Positions 41,000 to 50,488 of a DNA stretch of 64,000 bases are shown piece by piece. Below the pieces are notes generated by a model that saw nothing but the letters and a program-made list of their open reading frames with translations, was not told the origin of the DNA and did not search any database. The stretch spans positions 44,117-108,116 of the forward strand of contig JAHDRW010000038.1 of assembly GCA_018433085.1 (NCBI GenBank), in the 5' to 3' direction. The stretch comes from Deltaproteobacteria bacterium. GTDB taxonomy: Bacteria > Desulfobacterota > Desulfomonilia > UBA1062. Made by a program: the position numbers and the translations under genes. Position 1 is the stretch's first letter. Every line of letters begins with the position of its first letter.

Positions 41000-43480
41000 A
41001 TGAGCACGAGAAAGAAAGGGTACGGGTTCATCCTCGAAGGCGACTACGGTTTTCTCCTCAGGCCTGTTGTGCGGAGGCTCTTCAGCCAGATCACGATCCC
41101 CGACCTGTACAAGAAATCCGTGTCCGGGCTTGCGGAGAAGGGGCACATCGTCTTTGTACACAGCATTTCCAGCACCATCGACGGCATGCTCATGAACTAC
41201 CGGTTCTCCCGGGAAGGCCTACCCTCGCCCAGAATCATCTTCGGCAGGAAGTTCATTCTCCTGCAGCCCATGCGCAGACTCGCATCGTTTCTCGCCTCGC
41301 CCTTCGGCTCGCCCTCATCGCCGTTCGATAATGAATTCTACAAGGAGTTTCTCCTGGATGAAAGCAATGCCTCCCTGATCTCCCTGGATATGGTGCCGGC
41401 CAAGCAGGGCACGGACCCCATCATGGAGCTCCTGAAGATACAGCGCGACACCGACAGGCCGATCTACCTCCTCCCCCAGCGCATCGTCTACAAGCGGACA
41501 CCGCTCAAGATAAAGGATGCCACCAAGGAGGAAAAGGCGTCCATCAAGGGCGGACGGAAGCTCATGACCCTGCTGAGGGCCCAGGAGCACGGCTTTCTGG
41601 AGCATGGAGAACCCATCAATCTCAAGGACGTGATCAGAAAGGCCCAGGGAAGCTCGAAGTTCTTCGAGGAGGTGGCCACCGAGGTACGGAACGACCTCAT
41701 GCAGCAGCTCGCCTCCCTGGGGAGGAACATCTCCGGCGCCCCTATCCGGGAGCGGGGGTTCCTGATCAGAAAGACCATGAAGGATCCGGTGCTCCAGACC
41801 TTCCTGCGGTCGCACTCGGCGGAAACGGGCCAAAGCATCGAGAAGCTCGAGGGTGCGACGTTCCGGTATCTCGACCAGATCGCATCCGACTTGAGCCCCT
41901 CGGTCATCGGCTTCCTCAACCGGACCCTGGGCTGGGTGTTCAACAACATCTACGAAGGCCTCGACGTGGACGAGGCTGGTGTCCAGGCGGTCAGGGATAC
42001 GGCCAGGAAGGGTTCCCTGGTGTATGTCCCCTGCCACAAAAGCCACATCGACTACCTCATCCTCTCCTACTGCCTTTTCCAGAACTGGATGAGCGTACCG
42101 GTGATCGCCGCCGGGATCAACCTCTCGTTCTTCCCCATCGGCACCCTGCTCAGAAAGGGCGGCGCCTTTTTCATGAAGCGCACGTTCAGGGATAATCCCG
42201 TGTACGCCCAGACCTTTGCCGCCTATGTGCGGACCATCCTCCAGGAACGGATCCCCATGGAGTTCTTCATCGAGGGCGCCAGGAGCAGATCTGGCAAGCT
42301 CATGCTTCCCAAGAAGGGGCTGCTCTCCATGATCATCCAGGGGTGGGAGTCCGGGGTGAGCAGGGACGTCATCTTTGTGCCGGTCTACGTGGGGTACGAT
42401 ATCGTGGTGGAGGAAGGCTCCTACATCCGCGAGATGAAGGGAGAGACCAAGAGAAAGGAAAGCTTCTGGCAGCTCCTCAAGGCGGGTTCCATCCTGAAGA
42501 ACCGGTATGGAAAGGTCTATATCCGCTTTGCCAGGCCCATGTCCCTGAACGAGTTCATGAAGGGCAGGACCTCGTATTCCCGGATGGACAGCGGCCAGAA
42601 GGACGACCTCTACGACGCGGTGGCGAGCGAGATCATCTCCGCCATCTATCAGAAGACCGTGGCAACTCCGATTTCCATCCTCTCGTGCGTGATCACCAGC
42701 ACCGTGTCGGCCATTGAAGAGGACGTGCTGCGCAGGGGGTTCCATACCTTCCTGGATTATCTCTCTCACCTCGGATGCAACCTGTCCTCCACGCTCTCCG
42801 ACGAGCAGGCGGCATTTGAAGAGGCCTACGCCCTCATCAAGGGCAAGAAGCTCGTAAACCTCGACATGCCCGACAACGAAGAAGACCCCGCCCTCCTGAC
42901 GGCGGAGGGAGAAAACAGGATACACCTGGAATATTACAAGAACACCATTCTCAATTTCTTCGTGCCCGCCTCGCTGGTCAGCAACGTGCTTCTCAAATAC
43001 CCCGACGGGCTCGACGAGAAGACCTTCAGGAAACAGGTGCAGGGGCTCGCGGAGCTTCTTGAAAACGAGTTTATCCTGGGCGTGGAGAGCCGCGAAGACG
43101 CGCTTGCATACATGCTGGACCGCGGCATTGTCGTCAAAAGCAAGTCCGTGTATGCCATACATCCTGAAAAACGTGACATGGCCCTCATGTTCGACGGCCT
43201 GCTGGAGAACTACCTCGAGTCGTACCTGTGCGCGGCCCGCTACCTCCAGAAGGTGAAAGACCTGGGAAAGAAAGATCCCTTGAAGGCGATCAACAAATTC
43301 GCCTCGCGCATCTACAAGAAGGGTGAGATCCACCGGTACGAGGCCCTGTGCCTGCCCGTTTACAAGGGGGCACTGGACACCTTCCGGAAGAAGGGGCTCG
43401 TCAACGAGAAGAACAGGCTCACCGATGAAAAGGCGCTTCAGAAGCTCATTGCCGATGTGGAAACCTTCCTGGAGAATTAG
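41000..43480 (+). CDS. plsB: glycerol-3-phosphate 1-O-acyltransferase PlsB
   Basis: The ATG at 41000 gives 826 residues, close to E. coli PlsB (807). The acyltransferase block 1 is VPCHKSHIDYLILSY, with the HX4D pair His346 and Asp351. Block 2 follows as FPIGTLLRKGGAFFMKR, then block 3 EFFIEGARSRSGK and block 4 VIFVPVYVGYD. It transfers an acyl group from acyl-ACP/CoA to sn-glycerol-3-phosphate at the inner membrane, the first step of phospholipid synthesis. There is no ribosome site; the -10 TATAAT lies just upstream. rlpA overlaps its 3' end by 26 bp. Confidence 0.95.
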   Translation: MSTRKKGYGFILEGDYGFLLRPVVRRLFSQITIPDLYKKSVSGLAEKGHIVFVHSISSTIDGMLMNYRFSREGLPSPRIIFGRKFILLQPMRRLASFLASPFGSPSSPFDNEFYKEFLLDESNASLISLDMVPAKQGTDPIMELLKIQRDTDRPIYLLPQRIVYKRTPLKIKDATKEEKASIKGGRKLMTLLRAQEHGFLEHGEPINLKDVIRKAQGSSKFFEEVATEVRNDLMQQLASLGRNISGAPIRERGFLIRKTMKDPVLQTFLRSHSAETGQSIEKLEGATFRYLDQIASDLSPSVIGFLNRTLGWVFNNIYEGLDVDEAGVQAVRDTARKGSLVYVPCHKSHIDYLILSYCLFQNWMSVPVIAAGINLSFFPIGTLLRKGGAFFMKRTFRDNPVYAQTFAAYVRTILQERIPMEFFIEGARSRSGKLMLPKKGLLSMIIQGWESGVSRDVIFVPVYVGYDIVVEEGSYIREMKGETKRKESFWQLLKAGSILKNRYGKVYIRFARPMSLNEFMKGRTSYSRMDSGQKDDLYDAVASEIISAIYQKTVATPISILSCVITSTVSAIEEDVLRRGFHTFLDYLSHLGCNLSSTLSDEQAAFEEAYALIKGKKLVNLDMPDNEEDPALLTAEGENRIHLEYYKNTILNFFVPASLVSNVLLKYPDGLDEKTFRKQVQGLAELLENEFILGVESREDALAYMLDRGIVVKSKSVYAIHPEKRDMALMFDGLLENYLESYLCAARYLQKVKDLGKKDPLKAINKFASRIYKKGEIHRYEALCLPVYKGALDTFRKKGLVNEKNRLTDEKALQKLIADVETFLEN

Positions 43481-44093
43481 CCGCCCTGACCTTGTCCCCG
43501 TGCTGCTGTTCATCCTCCTAGCCTCGGGGTGCGCCTCGTGGCAGCCGGGCAGAAACATCTCCCAGGAGGTAGGGCTCGCGTCGTGGTACGGCCGTGACTT
43601 TCACGGCAGGCCCACCGCATCGGGCGAGATCTACGACATGTACGGGTACAGCGCGGCCCACAAGACCATCCCGCTCGGCAGCACGGTGAGGGTCACCCAT
43701 CTGGGCAACGGCCGCAGCATCGTCGTCCCGATCAACGACCGCGGCCCCTTCGTGGGGGAACGCATCATCGACCTGTCGTACGGGGCGGCCAGACATCTCG
43801 GAATGGTAAAAGAAGGTATTGCAAAGGTGCGGGTGGAAGTGCTACAGGTTTCACGCACATCCGCGGCCAGATACACCTTGCAGTTCGGTGCGTTTACGGA
43901 AAGGCGAAATGCCGTGACAGTGGCACAAAGACTCCAGTCTCTCGGTTACACACCCAGCATTGAGGAGGCAACCGCCCAGGGGGGACGTTTCTACCGGGTA
44001 CGGCACGGAGCGTTCAATTCTCTGAAACAGGCCCGGAAGCTCGCGGATTCGCTGAACGGCCGCGGTATGGTCTGCGTGGTCATCGGGCTTTAA
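43455..44093 (+). CDS. rlpA: RlpA-like lipoprotein (septal lytic transglycosylase) with SPOR domain
   Basis: From the ATG at 43455 the protein has 212 residues and a lipoprotein signal (WKPSWRISRPDL, then a hydrophobic stretch ending LASGC; acylated Cys about residue 27). A double-psi beta-barrel follows with GLASWYGRDFHGRPTASGE, YSAAHKTIPLGS and VPINDRGPF, which carry the His and Asp of the RlpA active site. A C-terminal SPOR repeat domain (YTLQFGAFTERRNA to the end) binds denuded glycan strands at the septum. The start lies inside plsB, and no strong ribosome site was found, so translation is probably coupled. Confidence 0.9.
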   Translation: MWKPSWRISRPDLVPVLLFILLASGCASWQPGRNISQEVGLASWYGRDFHGRPTASGEIYDMYGYSAAHKTIPLGSTVRVTHLGNGRSIVVPINDRGPFVGERIIDLSYGAARHLGMVKEGIAKVRVEVLQVSRTSAARYTLQFGAFTERRNAVTVAQRLQSLGYTPSIEEATAQGGRFYRVRHGAFNSLKQARKLADSLNGRGMVCVVIGL

Positions 44094-44132
44094 GAAATTT
44101 GCGGAAAATAAAGACGAAGGAGGAATATCCAT

Positions 44133-45419
44133 ATGAGTGAAATTCTTGATGTCATTGCAAGGGAAATTCTGGATTCACGAGGGAATCCCACCGTGGAGGT
44201 CGATGTATACCTCTCCACCGGGGACATGGGCAGAGCTTCCGTTCCTTCAGGGGCCTCCACCGGTCAGAACGAAGCGATAGAACTGCGCGACGGCGACGCG
44301 AAAAGATACCGGGGCAAGGGTGTTCTCAAGGCGGTGGAAAACGTGAACGCCACGATCGCCCCCCAGCTTGCGGGCATGGATGTGTTCGACCAGGTGGGGA
44401 TCGACAACCTGCTGCTCGAGATCGACGGGACCGATATCAAATCCAAGCTCGGGGCCAATGCCACCACGGGCGTGTCTGTGGCCGTCGCCCGCGCGGCGTC
44501 CGTTTTCCTGGGCATGCCCCTGTACCGCTATATCGGGGGTGCCTTCGCACGGGAGATTCCGGTGCCTCAACTGAACATCATCAACGGAGGCAAGCACGCC
44601 GACAATAACGTGGACCTCCAGGAGTTCATGATCACCCCTCTGGGGGCCCCCAATTTCCGGGAGGCAATACGGTATGCCGCCGAGACCTTCCACGCGCTGC
44701 GCGACATCCTCATCAAACACGATTACGCCACGGGCGTCGGTGACGAGGGAGGGTTCGCGCCGAACCTGAAATCCAATGCCGAACCCTTCGAGCTCATCGT
44801 GCAGGCCATCGAAAAGGCCGGATACAAACCCGGGGTGGATGTGGGGATCGCGATCGACGCGGCGGCGAGCTCGTTCTTCAAGGACGGCAAGTACGTCCTG
44901 GCATCCGAGACCGACCCGGAGCGCACCACGGAGGAGATGATCGACTTCTATGAAGAGCTTATCGGAAAATACCCCATCGTGTCCATCGAGGACGGGCTCG
45001 ACGAGAACGACTGGAGCGGCTGGAAACTCATGATGCAGCGCCTGGGATCGAAGGTCCAGATCGTGGGCGACGACCTGTTCGTCACCAACTCCAAGTTCCT
45101 CAAGCGGGGCATCGAGGAGAAATCCGCCAACTCGATCCTCATCAAGGTCAACCAGATCGGGACCCTGACCGAAACCGCCAAGACCATCGAGATGGCACGG
45201 CGTGCAGGATTCACCTATGTATTCTCCCACCGCTCCGGCGAGACGGAAGACAACTGGCTTGCCGACGTGGCGGTCGGCTGCGGCGCAGGCCAGCTCAAGA
45301 CCGGTTCCGCCTCCAGAGGCGAGCGCCTGGCAAAGTACAACCAGCTCATCCGCATCGAGGAAGAGCTCGGGACCGACTCGGTATTCAGAGGCAAGGACGT
45401 GCTGTACAGCATCAAGTAG
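44133..45419 (+). CDS. eno: enolase
   Basis: The 428-residue enzyme has the full enolase signature. This includes [15 protein letters not shown] at the N-terminus, [10 protein letters not shown] (mobile loop), the Mg ligands in [19 protein letters not shown] and GDDLFVTN, and the C-terminal [14 protein letters not shown] and SHRSGETED. It interconverts 2-phosphoglycerate and phosphoenolpyruvate in the cytoplasm. The length is normal. A strong GGAGG-like site precedes the ATG, and a textbook rho-independent terminator follows the stop. Confidence 0.98.
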   Translation: MSEILDVIAREILDSRGNPTVEVDVYLSTGDMGRASVPSGASTGQNEAIELRDGDAKRYRGKGVLKAVENVNATIAPQLAGMDVFDQVGIDNLLLEIDGTDIKSKLGANATTGVSVAVARAASVFLGMPLYRYIGGAFAREIPVPQLNIINGGKHADNNVDLQEFMITPLGAPNFREAIRYAAETFHALRDILIKHDYATGVGDEGGFAPNLKSNAEPFELIVQAIEKAGYKPGVDVGIAIDAAASSFFKDGKYVLASETDPERTTEEMIDFYEELIGKYPIVSIEDGLDENDWSGWKLMMQRLGSKVQIVGDDLFVTNSKFLKRGIEEKSANSILIKVNQIGTLTETAKTIEMARRAGFTYVFSHRSGETEDNWLADVAVGCGAGQLKTGSASRGERLAKYNQLIRIEEELGTDSVFRGKDVLYSIK

Positions 45420-45429
45420 CAAGAGATAG

Positions 45430-45456
45430 AAAGGGGGCGGAAAACCGCCCCCTTTT
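45430..45456 (+). terminator. rho-independent terminator of eno
   Basis: AAGGGGGCGG, a four-A loop and CCGCCCCCTT followed by TTCCC form a strong GC stem with a short T-run, 11 bp past the eno stop. Confidence 0.85.
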
Positions 45457-45486
45457 CCCGTTTACCATGGAGAAAAACACCCCCCT

Positions 45487-46470
45487 GTGAAAAAGACCAT
45501 CGCCGTTATCATAGTCCTCCTCGTCGCTTTGGGCGTTTCCGTCTGGCACCGGGCATCCCGCGAAGAGACCCGCCACGCAAAGATCTTTCTCATGGACACC
45601 TTTGTGGAGCTCATGGCCGAAGGGACGCGCGGGCAGGCCGATGCCGCCTTCAAGGACGCGATCGCCGAGCTGCGCCGCGTGGATTCCCGGCTGGGATACC
45701 GGAACTCCCTGATCGACGAGCTCAACAGCAACCATACGCTGAAGGACCGGGAGCTCTACCTCCTCGTCCGGCTCTCCCGGGAGATCCACGATGCCTCGTC
45801 CGGGGGATTCTCCATTACCCTGAGACCCATCCTGGATGCCTGGGGATTCAGCGGCACCCATCCCTATCGCCTGCCCACCGAGAGCGAGTTTGCCGCATGG
45901 AAGCGCCTGCCTTCGGACCATGCCGTCACCCTCGACCGGGACGGCCTCACCGTTCGAACGCCGGAAGGCACCCAGATCGACCTGGGAGGCATCGCCAAGG
46001 GATACGCCGCCGACCGGGCGGCAGAGATCATGAAAAAGGCCGGGATCTCAAGCGGCCTCGTCAACGCGGGAGGCGACATCGCCACCTTTGGCGAGCGCAC
46101 CTGGAAGATCGGCATCAAACATCCCGGCGGCCAGGGGGTCTTCGCCACCATCCCGGTCAGGAACCGCGCAGTGGCCACATCCGGCGATTACGAGCGCTCT
46201 TTCGTCGAGGAAGGGACGCGCTACTGCCATCTCCTCGACCCTGCGACCGGGCTGCCTGCCCGGGGCCGCTCCAGCGCCACCGTGATCGCGGGAACCTGTG
46301 CCGAGGCGGATGCATGGGCCACGGCCCTGTTCGTCCAGGGTGAGGAGAAGCTCGGGGGAGAGCTCGAAAAAAGGGACATGGACTGGATCGTCGTTGACCA
46401 GGAAGGAAGGGTGCGTACAAGCGCTGCCCTACAGCGGTTCTGCCCCGAAATCCTGCCGGCGTCCAAATAA
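45487..46470 (+). CDS. apbE: FAD:protein FMN transferase (ApbE family)
   Basis: The 327-residue protein has one N-terminal membrane segment (about residues 4-20) without a lipobox Cys. The ApbE motifs follow: LDAWGFSG near 120, IDLGGIAKGYAADRAAEIM near 160, LVNAGGDIATFG, and RYCHLLDPATGLPARG near 245. ApbE attaches FMN to a Thr/Ser of target proteins such as RnfG/NqrC-type subunits outside the cytoplasm, using FAD and Mg2+. None of those targets is in the window. The start is GTG at 45487; GGAG lies rather far (about 14 nt) upstream. Confidence 0.93.
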   Translation: MKKTIAVIIVLLVALGVSVWHRASREETRHAKIFLMDTFVELMAEGTRGQADAAFKDAIAELRRVDSRLGYRNSLIDELNSNHTLKDRELYLLVRLSREIHDASSGGFSITLRPILDAWGFSGTHPYRLPTESEFAAWKRLPSDHAVTLDRDGLTVRTPEGTQIDLGGIAKGYAADRAAEIMKKAGISSGLVNAGGDIATFGERTWKIGIKHPGGQGVFATIPVRNRAVATSGDYERSFVEEGTRYCHLLDPATGLPARGRSSATVIAGTCAEADAWATALFVQGEEKLGGELEKRDMDWIVVDQEGRVRTSAALQRFCPEILPASK

Positions 46471-46592
46471 TTCCGGAGCCCGTTCGGAGTGGGTCATCCT
46501 TCCCCGACACATACCGTTATTTCTTATGGAAGGGAATCCCAGCGCAGGCAAAATATCCTTCAGGAACCCGTCCGGCGCGAAACCCTTTCCAG

Positions 46593-46616
46593 GCGGGGAA
46601 CCGTCCGCTTCCCCGC
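46593..46616. terminator. hairpin between convergent apbE and patatin genes
   Basis: GCGGGGAA and TTCCCCGC form an 8-bp stem with an 8-base loop in the 162-bp convergent gap. It could serve either strand, although the T-runs are poor. Confidence 0.4.
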
Positions 46617-46632
46617 TGCCGGGGCTCCGTGC

Positions 46633-47529
46633 TCACCCTCCGAACCAGAAAATGCGCCTTCTGATCTCGGGCGCCCTGGCCTTGGCGGCCTGGTAGCCCT
46701 CCTGCATGTAGAGGTCGAAAAGCTTAAAGTCGGACCAGTGGTGCGAGCCGATATTCGGGCGGATGACGCAGTCCAGCTCGCGGTTCGTATAGACACTGGC
46801 GAAATCCCGTGTAATGTCGTAGCTGCGAAACACCACGTCCAGGCTGTGATGAAGCTCCTGTTCCTCCACGATGCTCTCGATCTCCCGCGTGACGTCCACC
46901 CCGATGATATAATCGGGCCGGAAGGTCTTTGCCAGGAAGACCGGCATCATCTCGGCCACGCCGCCGTCCGCCAGGAGCATCCCGTGGAGACTGACGGGCG
47001 GGAAAAAGCCCGGGGTGGCGCAGCTTGCCTGGAGGGCCGTGATCAGCGGGCCGTCGGAGAAGATGATGGGGTGGCCGGTGATGAGGTCCACGCTCGAGCA
47101 GCGGAAGGGGATGTTCAGATCGAGGAAGTCGTGGTCGTCCACCAGCTCCCTGATGTGCAGCACAAAGGTCTCCGGCGTGATCACCGACTGCCGTCTGAGC
47201 GCCCGGGAATAGAAATATCCCTTCTTGAGGGTGGCCTGGATCTTTTCGAGAAAACCCAAGGCCCGGTCCGACTGCGGAAGGCTCATGCTCTCACTGGTCT
47301 CCTGGAACAGCGGGGAGGCCATGTATTCGCGGAGCTTCTCTTCCACCGTGTCGATATCGAGATAGAGGCTGTAGAGGGCGCCGACAATAGCACCGAAAGA
47401 TATGCCGGCAATCGCGTCGATGGGAACGCCCTCTTCCTTGAGCGCCCTGATGACGCCGATATGGGCCAGCCCGCGCGCCCCGCCCGCCCCCAGGGCGAGC
47501 ACGACCTTTTTCCTCCGCCTCAGCCTCAT
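46633..47529 (-). CDS. patatin-like phospholipase (RssA type)
   Basis: The 298-residue protein carries the patatin catalytic elements. The oxyanion loop is GAGGARGLAHIGV near the N-terminus, the nucleophile elbow is GISFGAIVGA (G-x-S-x-G, Ser about residue 44), and the catalytic Asp is in LLADGGVAEMMPV. Bacterial RssA-like enzymes are serine acyl hydrolases acting on membrane lipids; the physiological substrate is usually unknown. It has no signal peptide, and the N-terminus is Arg/Lys-rich (MRLRRRKK). Its ATG overlaps the stop of the deacetylase-family gene by four bases, so it is the third, coupled gene of an operon. Confidence 0.92.
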   Translation of the reverse strand: MRLRRRKKVVLALGAGGARGLAHIGVIRALKEEGVPIDAIAGISFGAIVGALYSLYLDIDTVEEKLREYMASPLFQETSESMSLPQSDRALGFLEKIQATLKKGYFYSRALRRQSVITPETFVLHIRELVDDHDFLDLNIPFRCSSVDLITGHPIIFSDGPLITALQASCATPGFFPPVSLHGMLLADGGVAEMMPVFLAKTFRPDYIIGVDVTREIESIVEEQELHHSLDVVFRSYDITRDFASVYTNRELDCVIRPNIGSHHWSDFKLFDLYMQEGYQAAKARAPEIRRRIFWFGG

Positions 47530-48836
47530 GGGATCTTCACGGTATACTCGTCGTTGTCCATGTCCTGGAGGTACACGGCGTTATAATTGTGCCTGCCGGG
47601 CTTCTCGAACCAGGCGCGGCCCTGCTCCCTGCACCTGGGGCACGCACCCCAGGGAATGTGGACCGCCAGGATGTGGTACCCGGTCGATGCCGATGAATCG
47701 ATCTTGTAGACTCCCGGGCAATCGGCGCATACCCGCACGGATTCCTGCTGGTTTTCCGAAATTCCGTCCGTGTCGTAGAAGATGTTCCTGCTCCTCCGAA
47801 CGATCTCCTCTCCCCGGACCTCGTAGTTGTCCCGTGAGCCCCAGAGATCCAGAAGGGTATCCGTGAGCTGTTTGATGTAGTCGATGATCCGCGGGTCTTC
47901 TTTGATTTTCTCCGGGTCGAGGTCGGGCTCGCGAATGTACGAGTAGTCCACGCCCGCAAGGGCGAGGATGATGCCGGTATTCACGTAGGGCAGCGCCGCC
48001 TCGATGGAATAGCCCCCCTCCAGCACGCAGATATGGGGGCCGAGCATTTCGTTGAGCCGGGCATAACCGCCCGCGGTGAAGGACATGTTCGTGATGGGGT
48101 CCGAATAGTGGTTGTCCTGTCCTGCGGAATTGATGATCAAGTCGGGCTTGAACTCGCCCAGCACCGGCATTACGAAGTGCTCCATGACATGCAGGATGCC
48201 CTCGTCGCTGGTCTTCGGGGGAAGCGGGACATTGAGGTTTCTGCCCAGCGCGTTGGGCCCGCCGAACTCCTCGGGAAACCCGCTGCCCGGATAGAGCGTC
48301 CTGCCGTCCTGATGCAGCGAGATGTAGAGCACGTTGGGATCGTGCCAGTAGACGTCCTGGGTGCCGTCCCCGTGATGGCAGTCCGTGTCCACGACCGCGA
48401 TCTTCTTGATATGCGGATAGTTCTTCCGCACCCATTCGATCATGACCGCTTCGATATTGATATTGCAGAACCCCCGGGCGCCGTGCACCACCCGCATGGC
48501 GTGGTGTCCCGGAGGCCTCACCAGGGCGAACGCATTGTCGACCGCGCCCTCCATGACGAGCCGCGCGGCCTCGATGCAGCCGCCGGCCGAGACGTTGTGC
48601 GAGGGCGTGATCCGCGACTCCACGTCCGGCACGCAGAAATGGGCCCGGCAGATGTCCTTCTCCGTGGCCAGGCCGGCCTTGAACTCGGTGATCCCCTCGA
48701 TATCGAGCACGCCCTCTTCCATGACCTGATCCTGGGTGTACAGGAGCCTCTCCTGCCGTTCGGGATGCGACGGGGAGATCTCCCAGTCATAGGCGGGAAA
48801 AAATATCAGGCCGGTCTTTCTCTTCGCGGTAATCAT
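47526..48836 (-). CDS. histone deacetylase / AcuC family protein with C-terminal zinc ribbon
   Basis: The 436-residue protein has the class II-like HDAC core: RPPGHHAM (His111-His112), VVDTDCHHGDGTQ (Asp152, His154) and NSAGQDNHYSDP with Asp241. GGYS at 275-278 completes the zinc/catalytic set. Such enzymes remove acetyl or other acyl groups from lysine or polyamines. The core is followed by about 100 extra residues with two CxxC knuckles (Cys370/373 and Cys399/402), which look like a zinc ribbon and are not part of ordinary AcuC proteins. It is coupled by ATGA overlaps to the hydantoinase gene upstream and the patatin gene downstream. Confidence 0.9.
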   Translation of the reverse strand: MITAKRKTGLIFFPAYDWEISPSHPERQERLLYTQDQVMEEGVLDIEGITEFKAGLATEKDICRAHFCVPDVESRITPSHNVSAGGCIEAARLVMEGAVDNAFALVRPPGHHAMRVVHGARGFCNINIEAVMIEWVRKNYPHIKKIAVVDTDCHHGDGTQDVYWHDPNVLYISLHQDGRTLYPGSGFPEEFGGPNALGRNLNVPLPPKTSDEGILHVMEHFVMPVLGEFKPDLIINSAGQDNHYSDPITNMSFTAGGYARLNEMLGPHICVLEGGYSIEAALPYVNTGIILALAGVDYSYIREPDLDPEKIKEDPRIIDYIKQLTDTLLDLWGSRDNYEVRGEEIVRRSRNIFYDTDGISENQQESVRVCADCPGVYKIDSSASTGYHILAVHIPWGACPRCREQGRAWFEKPGRHNYNAVYLQDMDNDEYTVKIP

Positions 48837-50488
48837 GCCTCACCCCATTCGTCTATCACGCCGGGCTTTGTCTGCAGCTTGAGCCTCATGTTCTTCCCCG
48901 TGGTGCTGAAACCCCGAACGATGTTGAAAACCTGCTCCTCGAGAATGCTGACCTCCCCCTTGTCGAGGATCCCCAGACGGGAGGCATTCTCCCTCAAGGC
49001 CCTTTCTCCCCGTTGCTTGAGCTCATCCATGCTCATGGTGGGTGAGATCTTTTCGTCCATGCCCAACTCCGGGCAGATCATGCGCCGAAGCTGAGTATCG
49101 GCCGTCAGGGTGATCTGCCGGGTGGTCCTGGCAATGGCCGCGCCCAGGGCATTGGCCACCATGGCATGATCCGGCACCACGCATCTCGTTTCAAACGACT
49201 CTTCAATAAACGGGCTGAGCAACTCTGCAGGCCCGCCGATCGCCATGACCCGATCCGGTTCCACCACCTCGGGATGGAGCATCTCGAAAATGGTGTACAC
49301 CGGATATCGGTTCACCTCGTCGATGAATTCGTGCGCGCTCCTGCGGATCACGCCGACCATGATCGAGACGATATGCCGGGACACCTCGGAGATGTCCTGC
49401 TTGAGTTGCCCTGCAATGGGGGCGATGGCGTGAACGGCCTTTTCCCTGTCGCCCTGCGGAAGCCGGCCGAGCACTGCCAGGGCGTCCATGGGGGTGGGAG
49501 ACGGACCGCCCATGCAGGCAGGTGGGCCGTCCCGGTGAGGGCCGACCCGGATGTCCCCTCCCGCAATGCTGACGCGGGAATCGCCGCCCACGCCCACCGA
49601 TATGACCTTGAGACCCCGAACCAGGGTCTTGTAACCGCCGATGTCCACACCCCGGGGCTCCAGTACGGGGATGCCCTTTATGAGCACCCCGATGTCCGTG
49701 GTGGTCCCCCCGATATCCAGCATCAGGGTGGTCGCCTCCAGATCGTCGCACAGGGCAAGCCCTCCCATCATGCTCGCCGCCGGGCCCGAGAGGATGGTCT
49801 CCACCGGATGCCGGTCCGCGGCCGAATCGGAGAAGGTCCCGCCGTCCGCCTTGAGAAAGAACAGGGGCGAGCGGATGCCGAGCTCGGACAGGGCCTGCCG
49901 GACCGACTGCACGAAACGTTCCTGAACCGGCATCACCGCGGTGTTGAAAAAGGCGGTGTGGATACGCCTGGGGAAATTCAGGCTGCCGCTCAACGTATGA
50001 CCGAGCGAAACGTGCTCGAAATCCTTCTCGATCAGAGAGCATATGCTCGTCTCGTGAGAGGGATTCCTCACAGAGAACTTGGACACGATGCCCACGCCGG
50101 TTATGCCCTTTTTCTTCAGCCCGTCCGCAACGCGGGTGACCTCGTCGGGGTCGATGGGAACATACTCTCTTCCCCGGTGGTCTATGGCGCCCTTGACCAG
50201 ATGGAAATCATCGGTGATAAAATACCGCCTCGGATCGATGCCCGGCCCCGCGGACACGATCATGCCTGCAGGGGCATATTTTTTCTCGGTGATTGCATTG
50301 GTGGAAAGTGTGGTGGACAGCACGGTGCGCCTGATCCCGGCATAATCGATGGAAAGCGCTTCGACGGCCTCGCGGATGGACCTGACAAGATCGTCCCCGG
50401 TCACGGTCTTGGCTGTCGCGACGATGTTCCTTCCCCTGATGCACACGGCATCGGTGTGTGTGCCGCCTATGTCTATCCCTACGATCAT
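48833..50488 (-). CDS. hydantoinase/oxoprolinase (HyuA) family protein
   Basis: The ATG at 50488 (MIVGIDIGGTHTDAVCIRG) follows a GAGGTAGGA ribosome site and gives 551 residues. The N-terminal domain has the ASKHA phosphate loop GIDIGGTHTD and STTLSTNAI. The central domain contains LFFLKADGGTF, LSGPAASMMGG and TLMLDIGGTTTDIGVL, the second nucleotide-binding motif. Family members hydrolyse cyclic amides (hydantoins, 5-oxoproline) with ATP, often with a B subunit; none is encoded here. The length is shorter than the long HyuA form (about 680). It opens a three-gene coupled operon with an HDAC-family and a patatin protein; substrate unknown. Confidence 0.88.
   Translation of the reverse strand: MIVGIDIGGTHTDAVCIRGRNIVATAKTVTGDDLVRSIREAVEALSIDYAGIRRTVLSTTLSTNAITEKKYAPAGMIVSAGPGIDPRRYFITDDFHLVKGAIDHRGREYVPIDPDEVTRVADGLKKKGITGVGIVSKFSVRNPSHETSICSLIEKDFEHVSLGHTLSGSLNFPRRIHTAFFNTAVMPVQERFVQSVRQALSELGIRSPLFFLKADGGTFSDSAADRHPVETILSGPAASMMGGLALCDDLEATTLMLDIGGTTTDIGVLIKGIPVLEPRGVDIGGYKTLVRGLKVISVGVGGDSRVSIAGGDIRVGPHRDGPPACMGGPSPTPMDALAVLGRLPQGDREKAVHAIAPIAGQLKQDISEVSRHIVSIMVGVIRRSAHEFIDEVNRYPVYTIFEMLHPEVVEPDRVMAIGGPAELLSPFIEESFETRCVVPDHAMVANALGAAIARTTRQITLTADTQLRRMICPELGMDEKISPTMSMDELKQRGERALRENASRLGILDKGEVSILEEQVFNIVRGFSTTGKNMRLKLQTKPGVIDEWGEA

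Noticed and set aside
41315..43558. 747-codon minus-strand frame opposite plsB
   Set aside because: PlsB on the other strand has all four acyltransferase blocks; the antisense frame is rich in His/Gly/Asp, as expected for a shadow.
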